From Methylobacterium marchantiae (lineage in GTDB: Bacteria; Pseudomonadota; Alphaproteobacteria; Rhizobiales; Beijerinckiaceae): a stretch of 64,000 nucleotides of DNA. A model generated the notes under the pieces. That model had not been told where the DNA came from. It worked only from the letters and a program-made list of their open reading frames with translations, and made no database searches. Every line of letters starts with the position of its first letter. Position 1 is the first letter of the stretch. Location of the stretch: NCBI RefSeq assembly GCF_022179405.1, contig NZ_BPQT01000009.1, positions 1-64,000 on the forward strand. Reading direction: 5' to 3'. Made by a program: the position numbers and the translations under genes. Below, one piece after another: positions 15,660 through 24,990 of this stretch.

Positions 15660-16934
15660 ATGCACCATTTCCATTATCGCAACGGCCTGCTGGCTGCCGA
15701 GGACGTCGATCTGACCGGCCTGGCGACGGAAGTCGGCACGCCGTTCTACTGCTATTCGACGGCAACGCTCGAACGGCATTATCGCGTCTTCGCCGAGGCG
15801 TTCGCCGGAGACGACGCCCTCGTCTGCTATGCGATGAAGGCCAATTCGAACCAGGCCGTATTGACGACGCTCGCGCGCCTGGGTGCGGGGATGGACATCG
15901 TCTCCGAGGGCGAGTTGCGTCGCGCGCTCGCGGCCGGCGTCGACCCGAAACGGATCGTGTTCTCCGGGGTCGGCAAGACCCGCGAGGAAATGGCCGCGGC
16001 GCTGCATGCCGGCATCTACTGCTTCAACGTGGAGAGCGAACCCGAACTCGACGTCCTGTCCGAGGTGGCGACGAGTCTCGGGGCGACTGCACCGGTCTCG
16101 GTCCGGGTCAACCCGGACGTCGATGCGGGCACGCATGCCAAGATCTCCACCGGGAAATCCGAGAACAAGTTCGGCATCCCGATCGGCCGCGCCCCGGAGG
16201 TCTATGCCCATGCGGCGTCCCTGCCGGGGATCGCGGTGTCCGGCGTCGACATGCATATCGGCAGCCAGATCACCGATCTCGCGCCCTTCGCCCATGCGGC
16301 CGGTCTCCTCGCCGATCTGGCGCGCGGCCTGATGGCGCAGGGCCACACGCTGCACCATATCGATTTCGGCGGCGGTCTCGGCATCCCCTACCGCGAGGAC
16401 AATGCCCCTCCCCCGGAGCCGAGCGCCCTGGCGGATATCCTGCGCCCGCATTTCAGGTCTCTCGATCTCCGACCGGTCTTCGAGATCGGCCGCATGATCG
16501 CCGGCAATGCCGGAATCCTCGTCACCCGAGTTCTCTACGTGAAGCGGACCGAGGGCCGGACCTTCGTCATCGTCGACGCGGCGATGAACGACCTCATCCG
16601 GCCGACTCTGTACGAGGCCTATCACGCCCTTCGCCCGGTCATCGAGCCCGGCGCGGACACGCCGCGCCTCGTCGCCGACGTGGTCGGACCGGTCTGCGAG
16701 AGCGGCGACTACATCGCGCTGTCCCGCGACATCCCGGACGTCGCTCCGGGCGACCTCGTGGCGGTGATGACGGCGGGAGCCTACGGAGCGGTCCAGGCCG
16801 GGACCTACAACACCCGCCGCCTCGTGGCAGAAGTCTTGGTGAGCGGCGATCGATCGGCCATCGTCCGGCCGCGCCAGTCCTACGAAGAGCTCATCGGCCT
16901 CGACCGCGTGCCGAGCTGGCTGCAGGCGGGTTAG
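15660..16934 (+). CDS. lysA: Diaminopimelate decarboxylase LysA
   Basis: A 424-residue PLP enzyme that decarboxylates meso-diaminopimelate to lysine, the last step of lysine biosynthesis. The PLP lysine is Lys60 in VCYAMKANSN; HIDFGGGLGIPY binds the cofactor phosphate; the C-terminal GPVCESGDYIA contains the substrate-binding Cys-Glu-Ser. The N-terminus MHHFHYRNG is typical of alphaproteobacterial LysA, so I start at the ATG (15660), although a GTG 18 bp upstream is in frame. Probably co-transcribed with the preceding LptM-like gene. Confidence 0.96.
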   Translation: MHHFHYRNGLLAAEDVDLTGLATEVGTPFYCYSTATLERHYRVFAEAFAGDDALVCYAMKANSNQAVLTTLARLGAGMDIVSEGELRRALAAGVDPKRIVFSGVGKTREEMAAALHAGIYCFNVESEPELDVLSEVATSLGATAPVSVRVNPDVDAGTHAKISTGKSENKFGIPIGRAPEVYAHAASLPGIAVSGVDMHIGSQITDLAPFAHAAGLLADLARGLMAQGHTLHHIDFGGGLGIPYREDNAPPPEPSALADILRPHFRSLDLRPVFEIGRMIAGNAGILVTRVLYVKRTEGRTFVIVDAAMNDLIRPTLYEAYHALRPVIEPGADTPRLVADVVGPVCESGDYIALSRDIPDVAPGDLVAVMTAGAYGAVQAGTYNTRRLVAEVLVSGDRSAIVRPRQSYEELIGLDRVPSWLQAG

Positions 16935-17055
16935 GGTCTCCGGACGCGTCCTCGCCGTGGGTGGGCCGATTTGACCCGATCGCCTCACGTCGCCACCATG
17001 CTAAGCTGACAAGGCGGGATGCGGTGAGCATTCCCCGCCTCGGGAGCCGTGCAGA

Positions 17056-19683
17056 ATGGACGAGGCCGACGCGACGACCTCCGGCGCGACCAAGATGACG
17101 ACGTCGGAACGTCCAGCCGCGAGAAGCCGGCTCGATCGGCTCGTGTCGCAATCGCAGGCCGCCGGATTGTGGGAGCGGGCATGGCCCCTGCTCTGGCGCG
17201 GGTTCGCTGTGATCCTCGCCTTCCTCGCTGCGTCATGGCTCGGCCTGTGGCTCGACCTGTCCCCGATCTGGCGGATCGCGGGTCTCGTCGCCTTCGCGGT
17301 CGCTCTCGCCGCCGCTCTGATTCCCTTGATCCGGCTGACGCGACCGAGCCGCCGCGAGGCCTTGATCCGCCTCGACCGCGATGCCGCGGATCGCGATGGT
17401 GCGCGGGCCCACAACCCGGCTTCCGCCATTGAGGACACGCTCGCCGTCGGCACCTCCGATCCGGCGACGCAGGCGCTGTGGGCCCTGCATCAGCGCCGTG
17501 CCGCCGAGGCCGTTGCGAAACTGAGTGTCGGCCTGCCGCGGCCGGGCATGCCCCGGCGCGATCCCTATGCCATGCGCGCGGCCCTCGTCGTCGTCGCCAT
17601 CGCCAGCCTCTTCGTCGCCGGTTCGGAATGGCGCCAGCGTGTCGGCAGCGCCTTCGACTGGCACGAGGCAGCGGGTCCGGGCCCGAGCTTCCGCGTCGAC
17701 GGCTGGATCGATCCGCCGCTCTACACCCGCCTTCCGCCCCTCGTCGTCACCATGAACGGCAACGAGCAGCGTCTGCGCGCGCCGGTGAATTCGACGCTGA
17801 TCGTGCGCATCGCCGGCCATGGCGACGTGGCGCTGACCCCGAATGCGGGACTGAAGCCGCTTCCCGGCAAGGAGGCCCGTCCGGACTTCCGCGAGGACCG
17901 TTTCCAGCTCGTCGGGGGGACCGCCGATCTCACCATCGCCGCAGGCTCCGCGCAGAGGCAGCATCTGGTCGTCGAAACGATTCCGGATCTTCCCCCCGAG
18001 GTGAAGCGCGTGGGCGGCCTGGAGGTGAACGCGCGCGGCACGTTCAACCTGAGCTACCGCGCCAAGGACGATTACGGGATCGCCTCGGCCGACGGGCTCA
18101 TCGAACCTCTGGCCGGCGGACGATCCCTGGTTCCCCTGCCGAAAATGCCCCTGGCACTTCCCTCCGATGCGACCGGCGAAACCGATACGAAGACACTCGT
18201 CGATCTGACCGACAATCCCTGGTCCGGTGCGAAGGTCCGCCTGACGCTCGTGGTCAAGGACGAGGCCGGACAGGAGGGACGCACCGAGACGGCGGAGATC
18301 ACGCTGCCGGCGCGCCCGTTCCGCGAACCGCTGGCGCGGGCGCTGGCCGAGGAACGCCGACGCCTCGTCACCATGCCCGACGAGAGTCGTGGCCGGGTTC
18401 AGACCGCCCTCGACGCGCTCATGATCGCGCCCGACCAGTTCACGCCGCAGGCCTCGATCTTCCTCGGGCTGCGCACCGCCTCCCGTCGGCTCAGGGCCGC
18501 GCGGAGCGACGAGGCTCTGATCGAGGTCGCCGACCTGCTTTGGGAGATGGCGCTCAAGATCGAGGACGGCGATCTCTCCGATGCCGAGAAGAACCTGCGT
18601 GCGGCCCAGGATAAGCTGAAGGACGCGATCGACCGCAATGCGCCGGACGACGAGATCAAGAAGCTGACCGAGGACCTGAAACAGGCACTCGACAAGTTCA
18701 TGAAGCAGATGGCCGAACGCCAGCAGAAGCAGCCCCAGCAGCAGGGCGACAAGGGCAAGTCCCAGCAGAACGCCAAGACCGTCACCCCGGACGATCTGAA
18801 CAAGATGCTCAAGGATATGGAAGAGGCGATGAAGCGCGGCGATACCGCCGAGGCGCAGCGCCTGCTCGATGAGCTTCGCAGCATCCTGGAAAACCTCCAG
18901 ACCGCCGAACAGGGCGGGAAATCCGACCCCGGCGCCCGCGAGATGAGCAAGCAGGCCGAGGAACTCGACAAGATGTCCCGCGAGCAGCAGGGCCTGCGCG
19001 ACGAGACCTTCAAGGACGGACAGAACAAGCGCGGCCAGCAGCCGGGACAGAAACAGGGCCAGAAGCCCCAGCGCGGTCAGCAGGGCCAGCAGCAGGATGG
19101 CGACAAGGGTCAGCAGCAGGGCGGTGAGCAGGGGCAACAGGGTCAGCAAGGACAGAAGGGCCAGAAAGGGCAGCAGGGCCAGGGCGGAACGGGCGACCGT
19201 CAGCAGGCTTTGCGCCAGCGTCTGGAGGATCTGCAGAAGCGGATGAAGGAGCTCGGCATGCAGGGCGAGGAAGGTCTCGCCGATGCCGAGGAGGCCATGC
19301 GCGAGGCCGAGGGTGCCCTCGGCGAGGGCAAGGAAGGCGACGCGGTCGACGCGCAGGGCCGTGCCCTCGACGGGCTGAAGCGCGGCGCGGACGGCATGCA
19401 GAAGCAGATGGAGGACATGGCCCAGGGCGAGGGCGAGGGCGAGCAGGAGGGCGGCGACAACCCGAGCCAGCAGGGACAGGCGGGCAACCGCGACGACGAT
19501 CCGCTGGGCCGGCCGAGCAAGGGGCGCGACCTCTCCGACGGGCGCGGCAAGGTTCCGACCGCCGAGGAATCCGCCGTGCAGCGGACCCGCCGGATCATGG
19601 AGGAATTGCGCCGCAAGCTCGGCGATCCGAGCCGGCCGCGGGAAGAGCTCGACTATTTCGAGCGTCTGCTGCGACGAAACTGA
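17056..19683 (+). CDS. TIGR02302/DUF4175-family membrane protein
   Basis: An 875-residue protein of a family found mainly in alphaproteobacteria. The N-terminus has two membrane helices (about residues 45-95) and a third near 175-195; a large extracytoplasmic region with Ig-like or beta character follows (VDGWIDPPLYTRLPPLVV, RVGGLEVNARG). Residues 540-620 are helical and Lys/Gln/Asp-rich. Residues 650-715 are an extreme Gln/Gly/Lys low-complexity tract with QQGQ and GQKGQ repeats, and an Asp/Gly/Glu-rich stretch and LDYFERLLRRN close the protein. Function is unknown; it follows lysA as in related genomes. A large reading frame on the opposite strand is a composition artefact. Confidence 0.85.
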   Translation: MDEADATTSGATKMTTSERPAARSRLDRLVSQSQAAGLWERAWPLLWRGFAVILAFLAASWLGLWLDLSPIWRIAGLVAFAVALAAALIPLIRLTRPSRREALIRLDRDAADRDGARAHNPASAIEDTLAVGTSDPATQALWALHQRRAAEAVAKLSVGLPRPGMPRRDPYAMRAALVVVAIASLFVAGSEWRQRVGSAFDWHEAAGPGPSFRVDGWIDPPLYTRLPPLVVTMNGNEQRLRAPVNSTLIVRIAGHGDVALTPNAGLKPLPGKEARPDFREDRFQLVGGTADLTIAAGSAQRQHLVVETIPDLPPEVKRVGGLEVNARGTFNLSYRAKDDYGIASADGLIEPLAGGRSLVPLPKMPLALPSDATGETDTKTLVDLTDNPWSGAKVRLTLVVKDEAGQEGRTETAEITLPARPFREPLARALAEERRRLVTMPDESRGRVQTALDALMIAPDQFTPQASIFLGLRTASRRLRAARSDEALIEVADLLWEMALKIEDGDLSDAEKNLRAAQDKLKDAIDRNAPDDEIKKLTEDLKQALDKFMKQMAERQQKQPQQQGDKGKSQQNAKTVTPDDLNKMLKDMEEAMKRGDTAEAQRLLDELRSILENLQTAEQGGKSDPGAREMSKQAEELDKMSREQQGLRDETFKDGQNKRGQQPGQKQGQKPQRGQQGQQQDGDKGQQQGGEQGQQGQQGQKGQKGQQGQGGTGDRQQALRQRLEDLQKRMKELGMQGEEGLADAEEAMREAEGALGEGKEGDAVDAQGRALDGLKRGADGMQKQMEDMAQGEGEGEQEGGDNPSQQGQAGNRDDDPLGRPSKGRDLSDGRGKVPTAEESAVQRTRRIMEELRRKLGDPSRPREELDYFERLLRRN

Positions 19684-19782
19684 CGGGCACGCCGCTTCCG
19701 CGGGTGCGGTGCCCTGCCCTATGGGCTAGGGGGATGCGGGCGCCATATGGATCCGATCCCCGAGATTCGAGCGCGAGCCGTC

Positions 19783-19968
19783 ATGTCATCCAACACTCTC
19801 GTCCTCGTCGCCTGCCTCGCCGTCGCGTTGGTGCTGTTCCTCGGCCTCTTCAACATGATGCGCGGGGGCAGCGCGAACCTGTCCCAGCGCCTGATGCGCC
19901 TGCGCGTGCTGCTGCAGTTCCTCGCGATCATCTTCATCATGGGGGTGGTGTGGTGGCGCTCCGCCTGA
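19783..19968 (+). CDS. Twin-transmembrane (HIG1-like) small protein
   Basis: A 61-residue protein with two membrane helices joined by a short polar loop (MMRGGSANLSQRLMRLR). The loop-helix layout matches the bacterial twin-transmembrane / hypoxia-induced HIG1-domain family; such genes sit beside cobalamin adenosyltransferase and ETF genes in Hyphomicrobiales, as here. The start MSSNTLVLV is chosen because it leads straight into the first helix; the frame stays open 12 codons further upstream. HIG1 proteins in other systems associate with respiratory complexes, but the bacterial role is unknown. Confidence 0.75.
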   Translation: MSSNTLVLVACLAVALVLFLGLFNMMRGGSANLSQRLMRLRVLLQFLAIIFIMGVVWWRSA

Positions 19969-20111
19969 GGGCGATCACATCCCGGTGAGTGTGGCGAACG
20001 GGCCTCACACACGATCAATCAGGGCAATCGGACGGGATTACCGGGCTGCCGGACTGACGCCAGCGTATTCCAGCGTGGTAGACGAAGCAGGTTCAATTGG
20101 ATCCGTCATCG

Positions 20112-20726
20112 ATGCACGCCATCTGCTTCCGCCTCGTCGCCGGCGCTCTTGCCCTTCCCGTCGTGTGCGCCGCCCAGGCCGCCGATCTGCGCACGCCGCC
20201 TCCCGCGGCCTACATGACGCCGGTGAAGCCCTTGAGCATCGTCTCCGAGGTCCGTATCGGCGGCTCGGTCCAGGATCCCGGCAGCGCCGAGAACAGCACC
20301 AACAACATCAACGGCGAAATCCTCTTCACCAAGCCGCTGGTGAGCCTCGACCCGTTCTGGCAGGCCTTCGTGCCCCGCCCGACCGTGGGCGGCAGCTACA
20401 ATTTCGGCGGCCGCACCAGCTACGCCTATATCGGCGCGACCTGGACGGTGGACCTCTTCCCGCAGACCCTGAACAACACGGTCTTCCTCGAAGGCTTCTT
20501 CGGCGGCGCGGCGCATAACGGCTATAACGGCCTCAAGGCGAATGCTCCTCCCGGCTTCAACGCTCTGGGCTGCAACCCGCTGTTCCGCGAAGCGGCGGCC
20601 CTGGGCTTCCGCCTGACCGAGCATTGGAGCATCATGGCCACCGTCGAGCATATGTCGAATGCCGGCCTGTGCCACGAGAACCGCGGCCTCACGAATTTCG
20701 GCGGCAAGCTCGGCTACACCTTCTGA
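20112..20726 (+). CDS. PagL-like lipid A 3-O-deacylase / acyloxyacyl hydrolase
   Basis: A 204-residue outer-membrane beta-barrel candidate with a signal peptide ending CAAQAA. The C-terminal EHMSNAGLCHENRGLTNFGG carries the His-x-Ser-Asn pattern of PagL, where His and Ser with a downstream Glu form the catalytic triad; the chain ends in GYTF, a terminal aromatic barrel signature. PagL-type enzymes remove the 3-O-acyl chain of lipid A at the cell surface. The ATG at 20112 starts the signal peptide; a TTG lies 15 bp upstream. Next gene is the cobalamin adenosyltransferase, 26 bp downstream. Confidence 0.8.
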   Translation: MHAICFRLVAGALALPVVCAAQAADLRTPPPAAYMTPVKPLSIVSEVRIGGSVQDPGSAENSTNNINGEILFTKPLVSLDPFWQAFVPRPTVGGSYNFGGRTSYAYIGATWTVDLFPQTLNNTVFLEGFFGGAAHNGYNGLKANAPPGFNALGCNPLFREAAALGFRLTEHWSIMATVEHMSNAGLCHENRGLTNFGGKLGYTF

Positions 20727-20752
20727 TTCGACGCCTTGAGATCGGATAATCC

Positions 20753-21325
20753 TTGGTCACCCTCAACCGCATCTACACGCGCACCGGCGACAAGGGATCC
20801 ACGGCACTCGCCAACGGCGAGCGCCGATCCAAGGCCGATCTGAGGATCGAGGCCTATGGCACGGTCGACGAGACCAATGCGTGTATCGGCCTCGTCCGCC
20901 TCCACGCCGAACCCGTCCTCGACGCGATGCTCGGCCGCATCCAGAACGATCTGTTCGATCTCGGAGCCGATCTCGCGACCCCGGAAAGCGACGAGCCGCC
21001 GAAATACGAGCCGCTGCGCATCGTCGCGAGCCAGGTGAGGCGGATCGAAGCGGATATCGACGCGCTCAACGCCGATCTGTCGCCGCTCAAGTCCTTCGTG
21101 CTTCCCGGCGGCTCGCCGGCTTCCGCCGCCCTGCACCTGGCCCGCACGATCTGCCGCCGGGCCGAACGCCTCACGGTAGCCCTGGCGGCCGTGGAGGGCG
21201 AGCGCGTCTCGCCCGAAGCCCTGCAATACCTCAACCGCCTGTCGGATTTCCTCTTCGTGGCGAGCCGCACGGCGAATGCAAACGGGGCCGACGACGTGCT
21301 TTGGGTCCCGGGCAAGAACCGCTGA
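20753..21325 (+). CDS. PduO-type ATP:cob(I)alamin adenosyltransferase
   Basis: A 190-residue enzyme that transfers adenosyl from ATP to cob(I)alamin, giving adenosylcobalamin. The N-terminal ATP-binding motif is YTRTGDKGSTAL and the C-terminal region has the hallmark CRRAERLTVAL plus YLNRLSDFLFVASR. AdoCbl supports mutases such as methylmalonyl-CoA and ethylmalonyl-CoA mutase, important in methylotrophs. The start is a TTG at 20753 giving MVTLNRIYTRTGD; no ATG fits. The last codons and stop lie within a 21-bp tandem repeat. It is followed by etfB in the layout common in Hyphomicrobiales. Confidence 0.93.
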   Translation: MVTLNRIYTRTGDKGSTALANGERRSKADLRIEAYGTVDETNACIGLVRLHAEPVLDAMLGRIQNDLFDLGADLATPESDEPPKYEPLRIVASQVRRIEADIDALNADLSPLKSFVLPGGSPASAALHLARTICRRAERLTVALAAVEGERVSPEALQYLNRLSDFLFVASRTANANGADDVLWVPGKNR

Positions 21326-21379
21326 GGCGAAACCTTCAACCGCTGAGGCGAAACCTTCAACCGCTGAGGCGAAGCCTTC
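21317..21379 (+). repeat. Three tandem 21-bp repeats over the adenosyltransferase stop codon
   Basis: AACCGCTGAGGCGAAACCTTC occurs three times head to tail (21317-21337, 21338-21358, 21359-21379; the third copy has one A-to-G change). The first copy contains the Asn-Arg-stop of the gene, so later copies are duplicated 3' untranslated sequence. Confidence 0.95.
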
Positions 21380-21591
21380 CGGGCACGTCGTCCAGTGCGG
21401 CGCCCGACCCACGTCTCGTGCGTTCGACGCGGAGGCTCGACCTCGGCACGCGTTGACAAGGCCGAAATCCGCCCGTTACGGTCCGCCGCCTCATTTCAGA
21501 AGGGTGCCCGGACCTCCGACCATGTCGGAGGCCCTTCGCGCGCTGCGCCGGCCCTCTTGCCAAGAAAATCAGCGAAGGGATTGTGACCGCC

Positions 21592-22341
21592 ATGAAGGTT
21601 CTGGTGCCCGTGAAGCGGGTCGTCGACTACAACGTCAAGATCCGGGTCAAGGCCGACGGTTCGGGCGTGGAGCTCGCCAACGTCAAGATGTCGATGAACC
21701 CCTTCGACGAGATCGCCGTCGAGGAGGCGATCCGTCTGAAGGAAAAAGGCAAGGCGACGGAGATCATTGCCGTCTCCATCGGTCCGCAGCAGGCGCAGGA
21801 GACCCTGCGCACGGCGCTCGCCATGGGTGCCGACCGGGCGATCCTGGTGAAGACCGACGGGCTCGTCGAGCCGCTGGCCGTGGCCAAGATCCTCAAGGCG
21901 ATCGTCGAGAAGGAAGCCCCCGGTCTCGTCATCCTCGGCAAGCAGGCCATCGACGACGATTCCAACCAGACCGGCCAGATGCTGGCCGCTTTGCTCGACT
22001 GGCCGCAGGGCACCTTCGCCTTCAAACTCGAGTTCGGCGAAGGATCGATCGACGTCACCCGCGAAGTGGATGGCGGTCTGCAGACCGTGACCCTGGCCCT
22101 GCCGGCGATCGTGACGACGGACCTGCGTCTCAACGAGCCGCGCTACGCCTCTCTGCCCAACATCATGAAGGCGAAGAAGAAGCCGCTCGAGGAATTGAGC
22201 CCCGATGCGCTCGGCGTCGACGTGACCCCTCGGGTCAAGGTCCTGAAGACCGTCGAGCCGGCCGGCCGCAAGGCCGGCATCAAGGTCGGCTCGGCCGCCG
22301 AGCTCGTCCAGAAGCTGAAGGGCGAAGCCTCGGTCATCTGA
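21592..22341 (+). CDS. etfB: Electron transfer flavoprotein beta subunit
   Basis: A 249-residue ETF beta subunit, starting [20 protein letters not shown]. The AMP-binding and ETF-beta signature region is seen in [17 protein letters not shown]-like sequence ([20 protein letters not shown]) and the C-terminal [10 protein letters not shown] recognition-loop lysines. With EtfA and FAD it carries electrons from acyl-CoA dehydrogenases to the ETF-quinone oxidoreductase. The ATG at 21592 is preferred; a GTG three codons upstream is in frame, and GAAGGGA precedes both. It is separated from etfA by 125 bp that hold a strong hairpin. Confidence 0.96.
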   Translation: MKVLVPVKRVVDYNVKIRVKADGSGVELANVKMSMNPFDEIAVEEAIRLKEKGKATEIIAVSIGPQQAQETLRTALAMGADRAILVKTDGLVEPLAVAKILKAIVEKEAPGLVILGKQAIDDDSNQTGQMLAALLDWPQGTFAFKLEFGEGSIDVTREVDGGLQTVTLALPAIVTTDLRLNEPRYASLPNIMKAKKKPLEELSPDALGVDVTPRVKVLKTVEPAGRKAGIKVGSAAELVQKLKGEASVI

Positions 22342-22354
22342 GCTGCCGGCCTCG

Positions 22355-22378
22355 GCCGGCCGTCACCGGACGGCCGGC
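22355..22378 (+). terminator. Hairpin between etfB and etfA
   Basis: GCCGGCCGTC and GACGGCCGGC form a perfect 10-bp stem with a 4-nt loop, 13 bp after the etfB stop, followed by GGTTCTTC. The weak T-tract suggests a partial terminator or an RNA-processing/stability structure within the etfBA operon. Confidence 0.55.
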
Positions 22379-22466
22379 GGTTCTTCATCATTCCCTTCAG
22401 ACCGCGGCCCGGCGCGATACCGCGACGGGCGACCGGTCCCGCAGAATACGAGGTTCGACACATAGC

Positions 22467-23417
22467 ATGGCCACTCTCCTCCTCATCGAGCACGATAACG
22501 GCGCCGTGCGCGACGCCAGCCTGAAGGCCCTCACCGCCGCCAAGGAGATCGGCGGCCCGATCCACGCCCTGGTCGCAGGCGCGGGAAGCCGTCCCGCAGC
22601 CGATGCGGCAGCCGCCCTCGACGGGATCGAAAAGGTGCTGCTGGCCGAGGACGCGGCCTACGACCACGCTCTCGCGGAGCCCACCGCCGCGCTGATCGTC
22701 TCGCTGGCCGGCGATTACGACGTCGTCATCGCGGCCGCCTCCACCACCGGCAAGAACGTCCTGCCGCGCGTGGCCGCGCTCCTCGACGTGGCACAGATCT
22801 CGGACATCATGACCGTGGTCTCGCCCGATACGTTCGATCGGCCGATCTACGCCGGCAACGCGATCCAGACGGTTCAGGCCGCCGAGGGCAAGAAGGTTAT
22901 CACCGTCCGCATGGCCGCCTTCAAGGCCGCCGCGGCCGACGGCTCCGCGGCTCCGGTGGAGTCGGTCGGCGTAAGCGCTCCCGCCTCGGGCAAGTCGACG
23001 TTCAAGGGCGAGGAGATCGCACAGTCCGACCGTCCGGAACTGGCGGCGGCCAAGATCATCGTCTCGGGCGGTCGCTCGCTCGGTTCGTCGGAGAAGTTCA
23101 AGGAGCTGATCGAGCCGCTGGCCGATGCCCTCGGTGCGGCTGTGGGTGCCTCGCGCGCCGCGGTCGATGCCGGCTACGCTCCCAACGACTGGCAGGTCGG
23201 CCAGACCGGAAAGGTCGTCGCCCCGGACCTCTACGTGGCAGTGGGCATCTCCGGCGCGATCCAGCATCTGGCCGGCATGAAGGATTCGAAGGTCATCGTC
23301 GCGATCAACAAGGACGAGGACGCGCCGATCTTCCAGGTGGCGGATTATGGCCTCGTCGGCGACCTGTTCCAGATCGTCCCCGAGCTCCAGGCCGAGATCA
23401 CCAAGGCCAAGGGCTGA
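22467..23417 (+). CDS. etfA: Electron transfer flavoprotein alpha subunit
   Basis: A 316-residue ETF alpha subunit beginning [20 protein letters not shown]. The N-terminal domain (1-190) is followed by the FAD-binding domain with [46 protein letters not shown] and [10 protein letters not shown], all diagnostic. It forms the FAD-holding heterodimer with EtfB. It is followed by a clear terminator. The same reading frame happens to be open upstream over etfB, which is a GC-composition effect. Confidence 0.97.
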   Translation: MATLLLIEHDNGAVRDASLKALTAAKEIGGPIHALVAGAGSRPAADAAAALDGIEKVLLAEDAAYDHALAEPTAALIVSLAGDYDVVIAAASTTGKNVLPRVAALLDVAQISDIMTVVSPDTFDRPIYAGNAIQTVQAAEGKKVITVRMAAFKAAAADGSAAPVESVGVSAPASGKSTFKGEEIAQSDRPELAAAKIIVSGGRSLGSSEKFKELIEPLADALGAAVGASRAAVDAGYAPNDWQVGQTGKVVAPDLYVAVGISGAIQHLAGMKDSKVIVAINKDEDAPIFQVADYGLVGDLFQIVPELQAEITKAKG

Positions 23418-23443
23418 CTCCACCGCCCTAAACAGAACGAACC

Positions 23444-23476
23444 CTCCGCCGCGCTTCGCCGCGGCGGAGTTCTTTT
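23444..23476 (+). terminator. Rho-independent terminator of etfBA
   Basis: A perfect 10-bp stem (CTCCGCCGCG / CGCGGCGGAG) with a 6-nt loop followed by TTCTTTT, 26 bp after the etfA stop. Confidence 0.85.
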
Positions 23477-23627
23477 CCGATTAAGCGCTCGTCCAGACTG
23501 CACGTCGCCGCGAAAATGCTCTAGGAATTTTGTGCGCCGCAAGTCATTGCCGGCGCCAACGCCTTGATCGCTAGGCGGGCGTTCTGCGGCCGAACCGGCC
23601 GCGCCTCAGGGGTGCGAGTTCTAAGCG

Positions 23628-24509
23628 ATGGCCATCGAGATCAAGACCGTCGGCATCATCGGCGCCGGCCAGATGGGAAGCGGTATCGCGCATGTCTGCG
23701 CCATGGCTGGCCTGGACGTGCGGTTGAACGACCGCGACACCGCCAAAATCTACAGCGGGCTCGCCACCATCGACGGCAATCTGGCACGCCAGGTCTCCAA
23801 GGGGACGATCACCGATGAGCAGCGCCGCAGCGGCGTCTCCCGCATCCTGGCCGCCGAAAGTTACGACGACCTCGCGGCCTGCGATCTGGTGATCGAGGCC
23901 GCCACGGAGGACGAGGCCACCAAGCGCCAGATCTTCACGGCCCTGTGTCCCTCGCTCAAGCCCGATGCTCTGGTGGCGACGAACACGTCGTCGATCTCGA
24001 TCACACGCCTTGCCGCGGCGACGGACCGCCCCGAGCGCTTTATCGGCATTCATTTCATGAATCCGGTCCCCGTCATGCAGCTCGTGGAACTCATCCGCGG
24101 GATCGCGACAGCGGACCCGACCTACGTCTCGGCCAAGGCCTTCATCGCCAAGCTCGGCAAAATCTCGACGATGTCGGAGGATTTTCCGGCCTTCATCGTC
24201 AACCGCATCCTGCTGCCGATGATCAACGAGGCGATCTACACGCTCTACGAGGGCGTCGGCTCGGTGGAAGCCATCGATACCGCCATGAAGCTCGGCGCCA
24301 ACCACCCGATGGGCCCCCTCCAGCTCGCCGATTTCATCGGCCTCGATACCTGCCTGTCCGTGATGCAGGTGCTCTACGAAGGTCTGGCGGATTCGAAGTA
24401 CCGTCCCTGCCCGCTGCTGGTGAAATACGTCGAAGCCGGGTGGCTCGGCCGCAAGACGAAGCGCGGCTTTTACGATTACCGTGGCGAAACGCCGGTCCCG
24501 ACCCGCTGA
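23628..24509 (+). CDS. 3-hydroxybutyryl-CoA dehydrogenase
   Basis: A 293-residue NAD(P)-dependent dehydrogenase. The Rossmann motif is GIIGAGQMGSGIAHVC (near residue 9); the catalytic His-Glu region appears as GIHFMNPVPVMQLVE; the C-terminal domain ends KTKRGFYDYRGE. It interconverts acetoacetyl-CoA and (S)-3-hydroxybutyryl-CoA in fatty-acid/PHB or ethylmalonyl-CoA-pathway metabolism. Its position next to etfBA, with its own terminator, suggests a shared acyl-CoA metabolic context but separate transcription (a 150-bp gap follows the etfBA terminator). Confidence 0.94.
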   Translation: MAIEIKTVGIIGAGQMGSGIAHVCAMAGLDVRLNDRDTAKIYSGLATIDGNLARQVSKGTITDEQRRSGVSRILAAESYDDLAACDLVIEAATEDEATKRQIFTALCPSLKPDALVATNTSSISITRLAAATDRPERFIGIHFMNPVPVMQLVELIRGIATADPTYVSAKAFIAKLGKISTMSEDFPAFIVNRILLPMINEAIYTLYEGVGSVEAIDTAMKLGANHPMGPLQLADFIGLDTCLSVMQVLYEGLADSKYRPCPLLVKYVEAGWLGRKTKRGFYDYRGETPVPTR

Positions 24510-24548
24510 GCCTGCCGGTCTCAGGGATCGCACAGCTCTTTCACCCAC

Positions 24549-24586
24549 GAAAAAGCCGGCTCCGTGTGAACGGAGCCGGCTTTTTC
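24549..24586. terminator. Strong bidirectional terminator
   Basis: A perfect 16-bp inverted repeat GAAAAAGCCGGCTCCG with a 6-nt loop and symmetric A/T tracts, placed between two convergent genes, so it can end transcription from both strands. Confidence 0.95.
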
Positions 24587-24611
24587 TCGTCATGAGCCCT
24601 ATTACGGGAGA

Positions 24612-24896
24612 TCAGCGCGCGGAATTGGTGGACGGCTGGGTATTGGCCGGGACGGTGCTACCGGTGCTGGTTGGCACGTCCGTCTTCAGGCCGCTGTTCG
24701 GTTGGTTGCTGGCACCCGGATTTTGAGTGCCGGCGCTGGTCTGGCTCGCGTAATCCGGCCCGGACTTGGAGCCCTGCCACGTCATCAGGCCGACGATGGC
24801 CACGACCAGGAGTGCGAGGCTCGCCACCAGCACGTAGAGAACCGGCTTGCCCTTCCTGCCCTGGCGGGAATCCTGTCCGTGAAGTTGCTCTGCCAT
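24612..24896 (-). CDS. Small single-pass membrane protein, Ser/Thr/Asn-rich tail
   Basis: A 94-residue protein: a short basic cytoplasmic N-terminus (GQDSRQGRKGK), one membrane helix (VLYVLVASLALLVVAIVGLM), then a 45-residue Ser/Thr/Asn/Gly/Pro-rich periplasmic tail of low complexity. The ATG at 24896 (MAEQLHG) is chosen because GAGGGG lies just upstream. It is a single gene, convergent with the 3-hydroxybutyryl-CoA dehydrogenase gene. No family is recognised. Confidence 0.65.
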   Translation of the reverse strand: MAEQLHGQDSRQGRKGKPVLYVLVASLALLVVAIVGLMTWQGSKSGPDYASQTSAGTQNPGASNQPNSGLKTDVPTSTGSTVPANTQPSTNSAR

Positions 24897-24990
24897 TTGG
24901 CCCCTCATTGATGGCGCCCTGAGCTCCCGGCCCGGACGCGTGACTCTGTGATGAGGGTCAAACGTCGGGTCGGATCGGGAGTTCCTGCGG

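Noticed and set aside
17233-19149. Long Leu-rich minus-strand open frame opposite the TIGR02302 gene
   Set aside because: Leu-rich product is the complement of Gln/Lys/Gly codons on the plus strand; no family match.
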